In this document: one piece after another, positions 53,563-61,695 of the stretch | Layout of the letters: every line of letters starts with the position of its first letter | Numbering within the stretch: the stretch's first letter is position 1 | NCBI GenBank assembly: GCA_014584575.1 | Contig: JACTMP010000057.1 | Span: forward strand, 62,001 to 126,000 | Direction of reading: 5' to 3' | DNA length: 64,000 nt | Source of the DNA: Chloroflexota bacterium | Lineage (GTDB): Bacteria; Chloroflexota; Anaerolineae; Promineifilales; Promineifilaceae | Notes under the pieces: model-generated | Seen by the model: the letters and a program-made list of their open reading frames with translations, nothing else | What the model was told of the DNA's origin: nothing | Database searches by the model: none | Position numbers and translations under genes: made by a program

Positions 53563-55083
53563 ATGAATGTTGACCTGCGCATTATCGCCTTTTTTGTACT
53601 TGTGGCCGTGTTTTATGCCCTGCTATTGCCGGGCCGGTGGCGGGGCTGGTTTTTGTTTGGCGGCAGTGTCCTGGCCATCTATTGGCTGCAAACCTTCACG
53701 CCACTCCGTTTTGCCGATTACCTGTTGCAAACGCTCACCATTTTGCTAACGGTGCTGGTGTGGTGGGTGACGAGACCTGACAGGTCTCAAAGACCTGTCA
53801 GGTCTGATCTGATAGCGCTGCTGGTGCTGTTTGTGCTGATGCTGTTGGTAGCGGGCAACCGATATGTGGCGGCCGAATGGCGCTTTACCCCTTCCCGCCC
53901 GCCGTCCATCGTGTGGGTGGCGTTATGCCTGATGGCCACTGCCGGGGTGTGGGCCGTCCTGTGGCACTGGCTGCGGCGGGTGGAGCAGCGGACGGTATGT
54001 ACGGCCGTCATCCTGCTCATCGTCATCATTTTTGTTTTGCTCAAGACGCCGGTGCTGGCGACGGCCGTTGCCACCCTCTGGCGCTCTCTCACCGGCCAAC
54101 AAGTCGCCCTGGCGTCGCCATCTGACCTGGTCTGGCTCGGCTTTTCCTACGTCGCCTTCCGCCTCATTCACACCTTGCGCGACCGGCAAACGGGGCAGTT
54201 ACCGCCCCACTCGCTACGCGAATTCATCGCCTACGTCCTCTTCTTCCCCAGCTACATCGCCGGGCCAATTGACCGTGTGGAGCGGTTTGTGGCCGACCTG
54301 CGGCATGAAGAAGAACGGTATTCGGTGATCGGTAATCGGTTATCGGTCGCCCGCTCACCGATTACCGATTACCGCTTACCGGCCACCGATTACGGTTCCC
54401 GCGCCTGGCAGGGCGGCGCCCGCATTCTGACCGGTCTGTTCAAGAAGTTTGTGATTGCCGATACGTTGGCACTGGGGATGTCGCTCACGGCCGTGAACGC
54501 CGAACAGGCAACCAGTGCGTTTTGGTTATGGGTGCTGCTGTATGGGTATGCGCTACGCCTCTATTTTGATTTTGGTGGCTATACTGACATTGCCATCGGC
54601 ATTGGCATCCTGTTTGGGGTGAAGCTGCCAGAGAATTTCCGACGGCCGTACCAGGCCACCAACATCACCGCCTTCTGGCAGCGCTGGCACATCAGCCTCA
54701 GCGATTGGGCGCGCTTTTACATCTTTAGCCCCTTGTCCCGCTCCTTGCTGCGGCGGGAATGGCGACCATCGAATACGATCATCCTGCTCATCGCTCACCT
54801 GACAACCATGGCTGTCATTGGCCTGTGGCATGGCATCACCATCAACTTTTTCATCTGGGGGCTGTGGCAGGGGGTGGCGCTGTTTGTGCATAAACAGTGG
54901 AGCGACCGCACCCGGAAATGGTATCGTGGCCTCAGTGAAAAGAAATGGCAAAAGCGGGGGTGGACGGCCGTGACCTGGTTTCTCACTTTCAACTATGTTA
55001 CCCTCGGCTGGGTCTGGTTTGCCCTACCCACCCCCCAACTGGCCTGGCAGACGTTTGGTAAGCTGTTTGGTCTGGCAAGCTAA
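53563..55083 (+). CDS. MBOAT-family O-acyltransferase (AlgI/DltB-like)
   Basis: 506 residues with about 10-12 membrane helices. MBOAT enzymes pass acyl groups across the membrane to surface polymers. The family landmarks are FFPSYIAGPIDR, YFDFGGYTDIAIG, FWQRWHISLSDW and GLWHGITINFFIWG, the last carrying the catalytic histidine. Two stretches look like in-frame insertions of genome repeats: RPDRSQRPVRS (palindrome 53773-53805) and YSVIGNRLSVARSPITDYRLPATDYG (shown in part; TAATCGG/CCGATTA hairpin near 54318-54403). Both fall in loops between helices. SGNH genes flank it on both sides, the usual partners in acetylation or D-alanylation systems. No dltA or dltC is in the window, so the acyl group is more likely acetyl. 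Confidence 0.92.
   Translation: MNVDLRIIAFFVLVAVFYALLLPGRWRGWFLFGGSVLAIYWLQTFTPLRFADYLLQTLTILLTVLVWWVTRPDRSQRPVRSDLIALLVLFVLMLLVAGNRYVAAEWRFTPSRPPSIVWVALCLMATAGVWAVLWHWLRRVEQRTVCTAVILLIVIIFVLLKTPVLATAVATLWRSLTGQQVALASPSDLVWLGFSYVAFRLIHTLRDRQTGQLPPHSLREFIAYVLFFPSYIAGPIDRVERFVADLRHEEERYSVIGNRLSVARSPITDYRLPATDYGSRAWQGGARILTGLFKKFVIADTLALGMSLTAVNAEQATSAFWLWVLLYGYALRLYFDFGGYTDIAIGIGILFGVKLPENFRRPYQATNITAFWQRWHISLSDWARFYIFSPLSRSLLRREWRPSNTIILLIAHLTTMAVIGLWHGITINFFIWGLWQGVALFVHKQWSDRTRKWYRGLSEKKWQKRGWTAVTWFLTFNYVTLGWVWFALPTPQLAWQTFGKLFGLAS
53773..53805. repeat. AGACCTGACAGGTCT palindrome inside the MBOAT gene
   Basis: Perfect 15-nt arms around a 3-nt loop, translated as part of a cytoplasmic or periplasmic loop. 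Same family as 52402-52436. Confidence 0.88.
54318..54403. repeat. TAATCGG/CCGATTA hairpin inside the MBOAT gene
   Basis: GGTGATCGGTAATCGGTTATCGG on the left and CCGATTACCGATTACC on the right form a long imperfect hairpin that keeps the reading frame. It is the same family that fills intergenic gaps elsewhere in the window. Confidence 0.88.
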
Positions 55084-55094
55084 CAGAGAATAAA

Positions 55095-56228
55095 ATGTAC
55101 AACTGGCGAATGATGGGCCGTATTATGTCCAAAGCCACATTTTTGTTTGTGGCAGTCAATTTGCTGTTTGTGGCGCTGCGGCCCGAAGCCGCTTCGGGTT
55201 CGCCGTCTACCATCCTCCCCTCCTTCTCCCTCTACAACCACCTCTATCCTGGCCGAGAGCGGCTGCCTTACGGGGAGAACCCGGTCGAAAGTTACAACCT
55301 GTCGCTCAACAGCATCCCGGCGATGTTTGCCAGCCATCACCTCAGCCAGCCTAAAGCGGCCGATGAATTCCGCGTCATCATCCTGGGCGACTCCGGCATT
55401 TGGGGTTGGTTTTTGCCGAATGACGAGACGTTGGCGGGGCAGTTGAATGCGATGGGGTTGGAAACGGCCGTCGGCCAGCGCATCCTCTTTTACAACCTGG
55501 GCTACCCCATTATGTCCTTGAGCAAAGATTTACTAATGCTAGACGAAGCCATGCACTATGACCCAGACTTGATCATCTGGCCGATGACGTTGGAATCATT
55601 TGCGGTGGGCAGGCAGCTTGATCACCCCATTTTGCAGCACAACCCGGCGCGGCTGCGCCCCCTCATTGCCACATATGGCCTGAATCTGGATGGCGATGAC
55701 CCGCGTTTTGTGGAGCCAGATTTCTGGCAATCTACCCTGGTGGGGCAGCGGCGGGCGCTGGCCGATTGGCTGCGTTTGCAGCAGGTGGGCGTGGCCTGGG
55801 CCGCGACAGGCATAGACCAGGTTATCCCCGCTGACATTCCGCCGCGCCAATCTGATTTTGAAGAAGATTTAAGCTGGCAAAATTTTGCAGAAGAACGCAC
55901 GTTAACGGCCGTTGACCTTTCATTTGATGTGCTGCGGGCCGGGCTGGCGCGGGCAGGAGATGTGCCCGTGCTGGTCATCAATGAACCGATTTTTATCAGC
56001 AGCGGCGAAAACAGTCAGTTACGTTACAACCTCTGGTACCCACGCTGGGCGTATGACCAGTACCGGGCATTGCTGGCCCAGGAGATGGAAGGGCAACCCT
56101 ACCTTGACCTGTGGGATTCCGTCCCGCCTGATGAGTTTACCGATAGTCCGGTGCATCTGACAGCGACGGGCACGGCCGTGTTCGCCGACCATGTCCGGGA
56201 AATACTGCCCACACTAATCCACCAATAA
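55095..56228 (+). CDS. DltD/AlgJ-like SGNH protein paired with the MBOAT
   Basis: 377 residues, starting 11 nt after the MBOAT stop. An N-terminal membrane segment (about 12-28) is followed by an SGNH-like domain: ILGDSGIWGW (nucleophile Ser) and the late DSPVHLTATGTAVFADHV (Asp and His). It differs from paralogs A-C and resembles the dedicated transferases (AlgJ/AlgX, DltD) that pass the acyl group from the MBOAT to the polymer. Residues RPEAASGSP near the start are encoded by a CCCGAAGC-c-GCTTCGGG palindrome, another possible repeat insertion. Acceptor polymer unknown. Confidence 0.82.
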   Translation: MYNWRMMGRIMSKATFLFVAVNLLFVALRPEAASGSPSTILPSFSLYNHLYPGRERLPYGENPVESYNLSLNSIPAMFASHHLSQPKAADEFRVIILGDSGIWGWFLPNDETLAGQLNAMGLETAVGQRILFYNLGYPIMSLSKDLLMLDEAMHYDPDLIIWPMTLESFAVGRQLDHPILQHNPARLRPLIATYGLNLDGDDPRFVEPDFWQSTLVGQRRALADWLRLQQVGVAWAATGIDQVIPADIPPRQSDFEEDLSWQNFAEERTLTAVDLSFDVLRAGLARAGDVPVLVINEPIFISSGENSQLRYNLWYPRWAYDQYRALLAQEMEGQPYLDLWDSVPPDEFTDSPVHLTATGTAVFADHVREILPTLIHQ

Positions 56229-56230
56229 TT

Positions 56231-56342
56231 CACCCACTCACCCACTCACCCACTCACCCACTCACCCACTCACCCACTCACCCACTCACCCACTCAATCA
56301 CTCAATCACTCAATCACCCACTCACTCAATCACTCAATCACC
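56231..56342. repeat. Tandem octamers (CACCCACT)n and (CAATCACT)n between convergent genes
   Basis: About eight head-to-tail copies of CACCCACT (56231-56296) run into copies of CAATCACT up to the ligA stop. It is a simple-sequence tract likely to vary in length between strains. No terminator hairpin is visible. Confidence 0.9.
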
Positions 56343-58371
56343 CCCTCCCCACCATCGCACGTAATTCCTCTTCATTTACCACCGGCACGCCCAATTGCTC
56401 CGCTTTCGCCAGTTTGCTGCCGGCGTTTTCACCGGCCAACAGGTAGTTACTATTTTTGCTGACGGCGCCGGTCACTTTGCCGCCATGCGCTTCAATAAAT
56501 GCTCTGGCTTCGTCACGGCTCATGGTGGGCAGCGTACCGGTAATAACAAAGGTAAGGCCAGCCAGAGGTTGAAAGGCAGTCGGAGGCACGGCCGTTTTTG
56601 TGCTGGCAAATGGCAGTCCCGCTGCCCGGAATTTTTCCAGCAACGCCCGGTTGCGCCCATCGGCAAACCAGTCCACCACGCTGGCAGCGATCTGCGGCCC
56701 CACCCCTTCTATCGTTTCCAACTGTTCTTGGGTTGTGGCCGCCAGCCCATCCAGGCTGCCAAACGCATCCAGCAGCAGCCCGGCAACCACACTGCCCACA
56801 TAGGGAATGCCCAAGGCTGTTAAAAATCTCTCAGCCGACTGGTTCTTGCTCGCTTCAATGCCACCGAGCAGGTTATCCACCTTCTTCTCCTGGAATCCTT
56901 CCAATGCCAGCAACTTTTCCCGATCTAGAAAATAAAGGTCGGCAATATCATGGATGAGACCTTTTTCCAGCAGCAACACGGCCGTTTTCCCGCCAAACGT
57001 GCCAATATCCATTGCTCCCCGGCTGACAAAGTATTCCACGCGGCGTACCAGTTGTTCCGGGCAGGTCGGATTGTCGCAATAGATAGCCACTTCACCGTCA
57101 ATGCGCTTGACCGGCTGCTGACAAAAAGGGCAAACCGTGGGCGGCGCAATCACCTGCTCTGTGCCATCCCGCCGCTCAAGAACCGGGCCGATGACGTAAG
57201 GGATTACGTCCCCGGCCCGTTTTACCAGCACCGTGTCGCCAATGCGAATGTCTTTGCGGGCGATTTCGTCATAGTTGTGCAGGGTGGCGTTGCGCACTAC
57301 CACGCCGCCAATTTCCACCGGCTCCAGGACGGCGTTCGGAGCCAATACACCGGTTCGCCCCACATTCACCTGCACGGCCAGCAGCCGGGTCGTTTTCTCC
57401 TGCGCCGGGAATTTCATAGCAATCGCCCCACGCGGGTCTTTGCCCACAAAACCGAGGCTGTCGGCCAGGGGGCGGTTGTTGATTTTGACAACAATGCCGT
57501 CAACTTCATAGTTGATCTGGTTGCGGCGGGGGATCCAGGCCTCATAGGCCGCAGCAACGGCCGTTAAATCCACACAATACACACTATCCCCGGACACCGG
57601 AAAGCCCAACTGCCGCAAATAATCCAGCCGCTCCCACTGCGCATCGGGCACGGCCGTACCCTCCCAGGCCACCAGGTCATAACAGTAAATGGTCAGGGGG
57701 CGCACGGCCGTGATCTTCGGGTCTAGCTGACGCAGGGAACCAGAAGCGGCATTGCGAGGATTCATATATAACGGTTCCCCCGCCGCCAGCCGGGCCGCAT
57801 TAAACGCCTCAAACTTGTCCAGCGGGAAAAACACCTCACCACGCACCACCAGATAAGGTGGCGCTGCCAGGCCACTGTCCGGCGCTACCGGAATTTTTTG
57901 GGGGACGGCCTTGAGTGTGCGCAAATTTTGGGTGACATCCTCGCCAACTTCGCCATTGCCACGAGTTGCGCCCTGGGTGAAACGGCCGTCCACATACGTC
58001 AGCACCACTGTTAGCCCATCCAACTTGGGTTCGGCCACATAATCAAGTGACATCGCCGGGTCTGGCAGATACCGCTCAATCCGCTGCCGCCAGGCAAATA
58101 AATCTTCCACGTTGAAGGCATTGGCCAGGCTGAGGATGGGCGCAGGATGCGTCACTTTCGTAAAAGCGTCCAACGGTTCTGATCCGGCGCGCTGCGTAGG
58201 CGAATCGGGCGTCACCCATTCCGGGTGGGCCTCTTCCAATGCCAGTAGCTCATGGTACAGGGCATCATACTCGGCATCGCTGATAACCGGCGCATCCAAC
58301 ACATGGTATCGGTAAAGGTGGTAATTGATTTGATCACGCAATAAAACGATTCGCTCCGCATCCTTTTCCAT
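56338..58371 (-). CDS. ligA: NAD-dependent DNA ligase
   Basis: 677 residues, the standard length. It seals nicks in DNA using NAD, an essential step of replication and repair. The domain order is complete: Ia domain (INYHLYRYHVLDAP), adenylation domain with the active lysine in AEPKLDG, OB fold, zinc finger (VCPFCQQP and YCDNPTCPEQ), helix-hairpin-helix region, and a C-terminal BRCT domain ending at VVNEEELRAMV. The SPTQRAG motif is present. AAGG lies before the start. It is convergent with the SGNH gene. Confidence 0.97.
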   Translation of the reverse strand: MEKDAERIVLLRDQINYHLYRYHVLDAPVISDAEYDALYHELLALEEAHPEWVTPDSPTQRAGSEPLDAFTKVTHPAPILSLANAFNVEDLFAWRQRIERYLPDPAMSLDYVAEPKLDGLTVVLTYVDGRFTQGATRGNGEVGEDVTQNLRTLKAVPQKIPVAPDSGLAAPPYLVVRGEVFFPLDKFEAFNAARLAAGEPLYMNPRNAASGSLRQLDPKITAVRPLTIYCYDLVAWEGTAVPDAQWERLDYLRQLGFPVSGDSVYCVDLTAVAAAYEAWIPRRNQINYEVDGIVVKINNRPLADSLGFVGKDPRGAIAMKFPAQEKTTRLLAVQVNVGRTGVLAPNAVLEPVEIGGVVVRNATLHNYDEIARKDIRIGDTVLVKRAGDVIPYVIGPVLERRDGTEQVIAPPTVCPFCQQPVKRIDGEVAIYCDNPTCPEQLVRRVEYFVSRGAMDIGTFGGKTAVLLLEKGLIHDIADLYFLDREKLLALEGFQEKKVDNLLGGIEASKNQSAERFLTALGIPYVGSVVAGLLLDAFGSLDGLAATTQEQLETIEGVGPQIAASVVDWFADGRNRALLEKFRAAGLPFASTKTAVPPTAFQPLAGLTFVITGTLPTMSRDEARAFIEAHGGKVTGAVSKNSNYLLAGENAGSKLAKAEQLGVPVVNEEELRAMVGRG

Positions 58372-58659
58372 CGTCGTGTACCTTCGCTTTTTCAGTTCGC
58401 CCCAAAAACCGGGTTTGGGAACAATTCACAGTCAAAGAATACCGAGATCATACCTTGCTTCCGACAAATGGGTAGAGGAGGAGCAGAGGTGGGCCAGGGG
58501 CAGAAACAAATGTGGAGAAGGGCTTGTACAAAAGTATTATTTTCGGGTCTTAACATAAATGTGAAAACATGTATAATAGGAGCGTACTTTGCATAATGTT
58601 GCTTTGCTCATACTGCCCGCTGTGCTTAACAAAGCCGGCAGGTTATAAAGCGGGAGGCT
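58372..58659. other. Divergent intergenic region with a promoter
   Basis: 288 nt between ligA and the secreted-protein gene. It contains the promoter at 58550-58577 and GGGAGG (58650-58655) as the ribosome site of the next gene. Nothing else was recognised. Confidence 0.5.
58550..58577 (+). promoter_or_regulatory. Sigma-70-type promoter of the secreted-protein gene
   Basis: TTAACA (58550-58555) and TATAAT (58572-58577) with a 16-nt spacer, about 80 nt before the ATG. Confidence 0.7.
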
Positions 58660-59316
58660 ATGATGATGTCGAAAAAAAGGATTGCAGGATTATTGGCAAT
58701 GCTGCTTTGGCTAGCAGCCAGCAGCGTGGTCTGGGCGCAAACGCCGCGCCCCACACCAACCAATATACCACCGCCAGGGGGCGGCGGCACCGACCAGGTC
58801 TCGGACGAACAACGCGGGTCCATCTCTGGTTTCATCTATGAGGACGTAAACGGCGACGGCCGTTGCGTGAATACTGGTGTGGCCGGCGAAAACCCCATCC
58901 GCGGCATAGATGTCCGTTTTGTCAGCAGTGACCGGCAGACGGTCATCACCCAATACTCTGGCGAAAATGGGGATTTTGGCCTCTATGCCGCCGGGCAAAG
59001 TTATTGGGAAGTGACCGTATTACCCGGGGCCGGATGGACGGTGGCTGCACAAAGCACCATCTATGTGCCCGTATACGCGGAAAGCCCAAATCACGCCAAT
59101 ATCAATTTCTGTCTGACCAGGGGGACGAACGCCGTAATCCAGCTACCTGGCGTCGTGGGTACGATCTTGTTACCGGAATCGGGGGCCAGTCATGCCGAAC
59201 GGCAGGCGGCGCAAACAGAGATGATGTGGAGGTGGGTAGCGGCGCTCACGGCCGTGACCGGACTCACGCTCATCGCCGCCGGCCTCTATCTGCAATGGCA
59301 GCGACGCCAAGCGTAA
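58660..59316 (+). CDS. Secreted SdrD B-like domain protein with an LPESG sorting-like tail
   Basis: 218 residues. A signal peptide (cleavage after VVWA, about residue 26) is followed by a Pro/Gly linker and a beta-sandwich domain with the phrase GFIYEDVNGDGRC, typical of SdrD B/prealbumin-like repeats. Near the C-terminus LPESG (171-175) precedes a membrane helix (about 190-212) and the basic end QRRQA. This is the plan of a sortase substrate: LPxTG-like motif, helix and positive tail. The spacer between motif and helix is a little long, and the motif has Ser for Thr, so processing is uncertain. No sortase gene is in the window. Confidence 0.75.
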   Translation: MMMSKKRIAGLLAMLLWLAASSVVWAQTPRPTPTNIPPPGGGGTDQVSDEQRGSISGFIYEDVNGDGRCVNTGVAGENPIRGIDVRFVSSDRQTVITQYSGENGDFGLYAAGQSYWEVTVLPGAGWTVAAQSTIYVPVYAESPNHANINFCLTRGTNAVIQLPGVVGTILLPESGASHAERQAAQTEMMWRWVAALTAVTGLTLIAAGLYLQWQRRQA

Positions 59317-59400
59317 AGTTACACTGGCAAAGGTCTTAATCTGACATTTGTATCACCTTGTCAGATGTCGCCTTGTCACCATGTCAGGTACAACGTATCA

Positions 59401-59429
59401 AAAACCTCTGGCAAAATCAGAGGTTTTTT
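59401..59429. terminator. Intrinsic terminator, possibly bidirectional
   Basis: AAAACCTCTG (59401-59410), loop GCAAAAT, CAGAGGTTTT (59418-59427) and two more T. It serves the secreted-protein gene and, on the other strand, the small gene after surE. Confidence 0.85.
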
Positions 59430-59625
59430 AATTTGCGTGTGAGTGTGTCTGGGGGCGTTGGGCGATAATCTGGCGAGCCACATCAATGACGGCAATGGGG
59501 GATGTCATCATTTCTTCAAAACGGCCGTCTATCATCACCACCGGTTCGGCCTGCATGATAACGCGACGCAAGGCGTATAGTTCTGCCTTGAGCCGCCGGT
59601 TTTCTTCCTGTGTGATGTTTACCAT
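59428..59625 (-). CDS. Small coiled-coil protein downstream of surE
   Basis: 65 residues from the ATG at 59625, with GGAG 6 nt upstream. A longer in-frame ORF exists but overlaps surE. The N-terminal half (NITQEENRRLKAELYALRR) is a predicted coiled coil; the rest is short and unfamiliar. It begins 20 nt after the surE stop on the same strand, so it is likely the second gene of that operon. Function unknown. Confidence 0.6.
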   Translation of the reverse strand: MVNITQEENRRLKAELYALRRVIMQAEPVVMIDGRFEEMMTSPIAVIDVARQIIAQRPQTHSHAN

Positions 59626-59644
59626 ATGCTCCCACTCCTTATCT

Positions 59645-60499
59645 TCAGGCGGCAATGTATTCCACTTCCAACGGCGGCAGGGGCACACGGCCGTTGCTGC
59701 CCGGCTCTTCCATCTCCGCCAATTCCAGCGGCATATGCCACTCCCAGTCTGCCAACATCGAAAGCGCATGATAGGCCGTCAGGTCTAGCTGTAAGGGCGT
59801 CACCGAGGCATAACCCTGCGCCAATGCGCCCACATCCGTCCCCTCTTTGGGCACACCGGTGGGGCGGTCGCCGCCGATCCAGTAATAATCATTACCGCGC
59901 GGGTCTTGCCGTTTGTCCAGCCGGTCACGGTATACACGCAGCCCCTGGCGCGTCAACTGCACTCCCTGGAGTTCGCTCAGGGGCAGATGGGGCACATTCA
60001 CATTGAGAAAGGTGCGGTTGGGCAACCCTTTGTCAATCACCGTTTGCACAACCTGGCAGGCCACTTCCACGGCCGTGCCATAATCCAATTCCCAAGAACT
60101 GGTACCCCGGCCATCTAGCGACACGGCCACGCCGGGCACACCCCAGATAATGCCTTCCATCACGGCCGTGACCGTACCCGAATAGGTCACATCATGCCCC
60201 AGATTTGCCGAGGTGTTTACGCCGGATACCACCAGGTCTACTTTTTCATTCAACAGCCCCATCAGGGCCAGCGCCACACAATCAGAAGGCGCGCCATCAC
60301 TGGTAAAAGCCGGGCTACCATCGGCCAACTTCACCCGGCGCACCCGCAGCGGGCGGTTGAGCGTTTTCACATGCCCACCACCCGACCAGTCATGGTCCGG
60401 GGCCAAGACACTGACTTTACCCAAACGCCGCATCCCCTGTGCCAAAGCCAGCAGCCCAGGCGCGGTCACACCATCATCGTTGGTTACTAAAATGTGCAT
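59645..60499 (-). CDS. surE: 5'/3'-nucleotidase SurE
   Basis: 284 residues. SurE removes phosphate from nucleoside monophosphates and short polyphosphates and helps stationary-phase survival. The start MHILVTNDDGVTAPGLLAL with the metal-binding Asp-Asp, the DHDWSGGGH segment, and LVVSGVNTSANLG-x-x-VTYSGTV are the family signature. Length is slightly above the usual 250-270, with a C-terminal extension. AAGGAG precedes the ATG. Confidence 0.95.
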   Translation of the reverse strand: MHILVTNDDGVTAPGLLALAQGMRRLGKVSVLAPDHDWSGGGHVKTLNRPLRVRRVKLADGSPAFTSDGAPSDCVALALMGLLNEKVDLVVSGVNTSANLGHDVTYSGTVTAVMEGIIWGVPGVAVSLDGRGTSSWELDYGTAVEVACQVVQTVIDKGLPNRTFLNVNVPHLPLSELQGVQLTRQGLRVYRDRLDKRQDPRGNDYYWIGGDRPTGVPKEGTDVGALAQGYASVTPLQLDLTAYHALSMLADWEWHMPLELAEMEEPGSNGRVPLPPLEVEYIAA

Positions 60500-60813
60500 C
60501 GTTTTCTCCTTCTATTCATACGGGTGGTAGCATACCCACAACCGGTTAAGCCAGAATCAACAGCCAGTTAAGAGCCTGCTAAGGTTTGGTTAACAACTGT
60601 TTAACCGGACGGAGCGGTTGAAACCGCGACTACATAAAGCGAAGACCACCTTCGCGGTCTGGTAGCCAGCCGACGAAGGTCGGCTTTGCTCCTTGTAGCC
60701 GCGAATTTATTCGCCGGGCGATGATCACCGGATCATTTGGTTAACCATCATCAAAACCGGCCCCGTCTTCAGGTTGGTTTGTAGAATCCGATTGGCTCTG
60801 TAAAATTCAGACC
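60500..60813. repeat. Intergenic repeat element with GAACCGCGACTACA / GTAGCCGCGAATT motifs
   Basis: 314 nt without a gene. About 60600-60725 is a mosaic of short hairpins, for example AGCCGAC-GAAG-GTCGGCT (60668-60685) and AGACC-x-GCGGTCT just before. It is flanked by GGTTGAAACCGCGACTAC and TTGTAGCCGCGAATT, a layout known from dispersed elements in several phyla. A TAAAAT (60801-60806) lies 7 nt before the thioesterase ATG. Confidence 0.6.
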
Positions 60814-61695
60814 ATGTACGAACGCGCTTTTCGCATCCGCCATTATGAATGTGACGCCTATGGGCACGTGAACCACGCCAACTATTTGCGTTACATGCAA
60901 GAAGCGGCGCTGGATGCGTCCGCAGCGGTGGGGTATGACATCCCCCGTTACCAGCAGATGCAGCGCCATTGGCTAATCCGGGAGACGGATGTGACTTTTT
61001 TACGGCCGTTACACTATGGCGATACGGCCGTTGTCAAAACCTGGGTGCAAGATTTCCGCCGGGTACGCTCCCGCCGCGCCTATGAAATTCGCCTGCAAAG
61101 CAGCGGCGAACTGGTGGCCCAGGCGCACACCGACTGGGTCTTCCTGGACAGCCAGACCTTACACCCGGCTACCATCTCGGAGGAGATGATCCGGGCTTTT
61201 ATGCCCGGCGGCGACCCATCGCCAGCGCCGCGCCGCGAACCGTTTCCGGCAGCGCCACCCGCGCCGCCTGGCGTGGTCGCCATTCGCCCCACCGTCCGCT
61301 GGCGCGATATTGACGCCGCCGGGCATGTGAACAACGCCATGTATCTGGCCTATATTGAAGATTGCAGCCTGCAATCATTGGCTGCATACGGCTGGCCTAT
61401 TGACCGCCTGATGGCGGCCGGTTTTGGCATTGTGGCCCGTCGCTACCGTATTGAATACAAACAACCGGCCTTGTTGGACGAACAATTGGAGGTCTGCACC
61501 TATATCAGCGACGTCAAGCGGGCAACGGCCGTGCGCCATTGCACCATCACCCGTCTCCATGATCAGGCATTGCTGGCGCAGGCGTGCATCACGGCCGTGT
61601 GTGTTGACCTGACCACCGGCCAACCCCGCCGTATCCCCGCCGCCTTTTTGGCCGATATGGCCCCACATATTGCCTACCCGAATTTATACCCATGA
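60814..61695 (+). CDS. Double-hotdog thioesterase (acyl-ACP/4-hydroxybenzoyl-CoA type)
   Basis: 293 residues made of two hotdog folds. Each half has the active-site helix pattern: YECDAYGHVNHANYLRYMQE (residues 11-30) and, after a Pro/Ala linker, DIDAAGHVNNAMYLAYIED (from about residue 170). Such proteins release fatty or aryl acids from ACP or CoA. Plant FatA-like and bacterial acyl-ACP thioesterases also carry two such folds. The mRNA may be leaderless. The stop overlaps the MFS start (ATGA). Co-translation suggests the transporter might export or import the product. Confidence 0.85.
   Translation: MYERAFRIRHYECDAYGHVNHANYLRYMQEAALDASAAVGYDIPRYQQMQRHWLIRETDVTFLRPLHYGDTAVVKTWVQDFRRVRSRRAYEIRLQSSGELVAQAHTDWVFLDSQTLHPATISEEMIRAFMPGGDPSPAPRREPFPAAPPAPPGVVAIRPTVRWRDIDAAGHVNNAMYLAYIEDCSLQSLAAYGWPIDRLMAAGFGIVARRYRIEYKQPALLDEQLEVCTYISDVKRATAVRHCTITRLHDQALLAQACITAVCVDLTTGQPRRIPAAFLADMAPHIAYPNLYP

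Noticed and set aside
49608..56228. Teichoic acid D-alanylation (dlt) operon
   Set aside because: MBOAT and a DltX-like microprotein are present, but there is no dltA ligase or dltC carrier gene in the window; acetylation or another acyl group is at least as likely.
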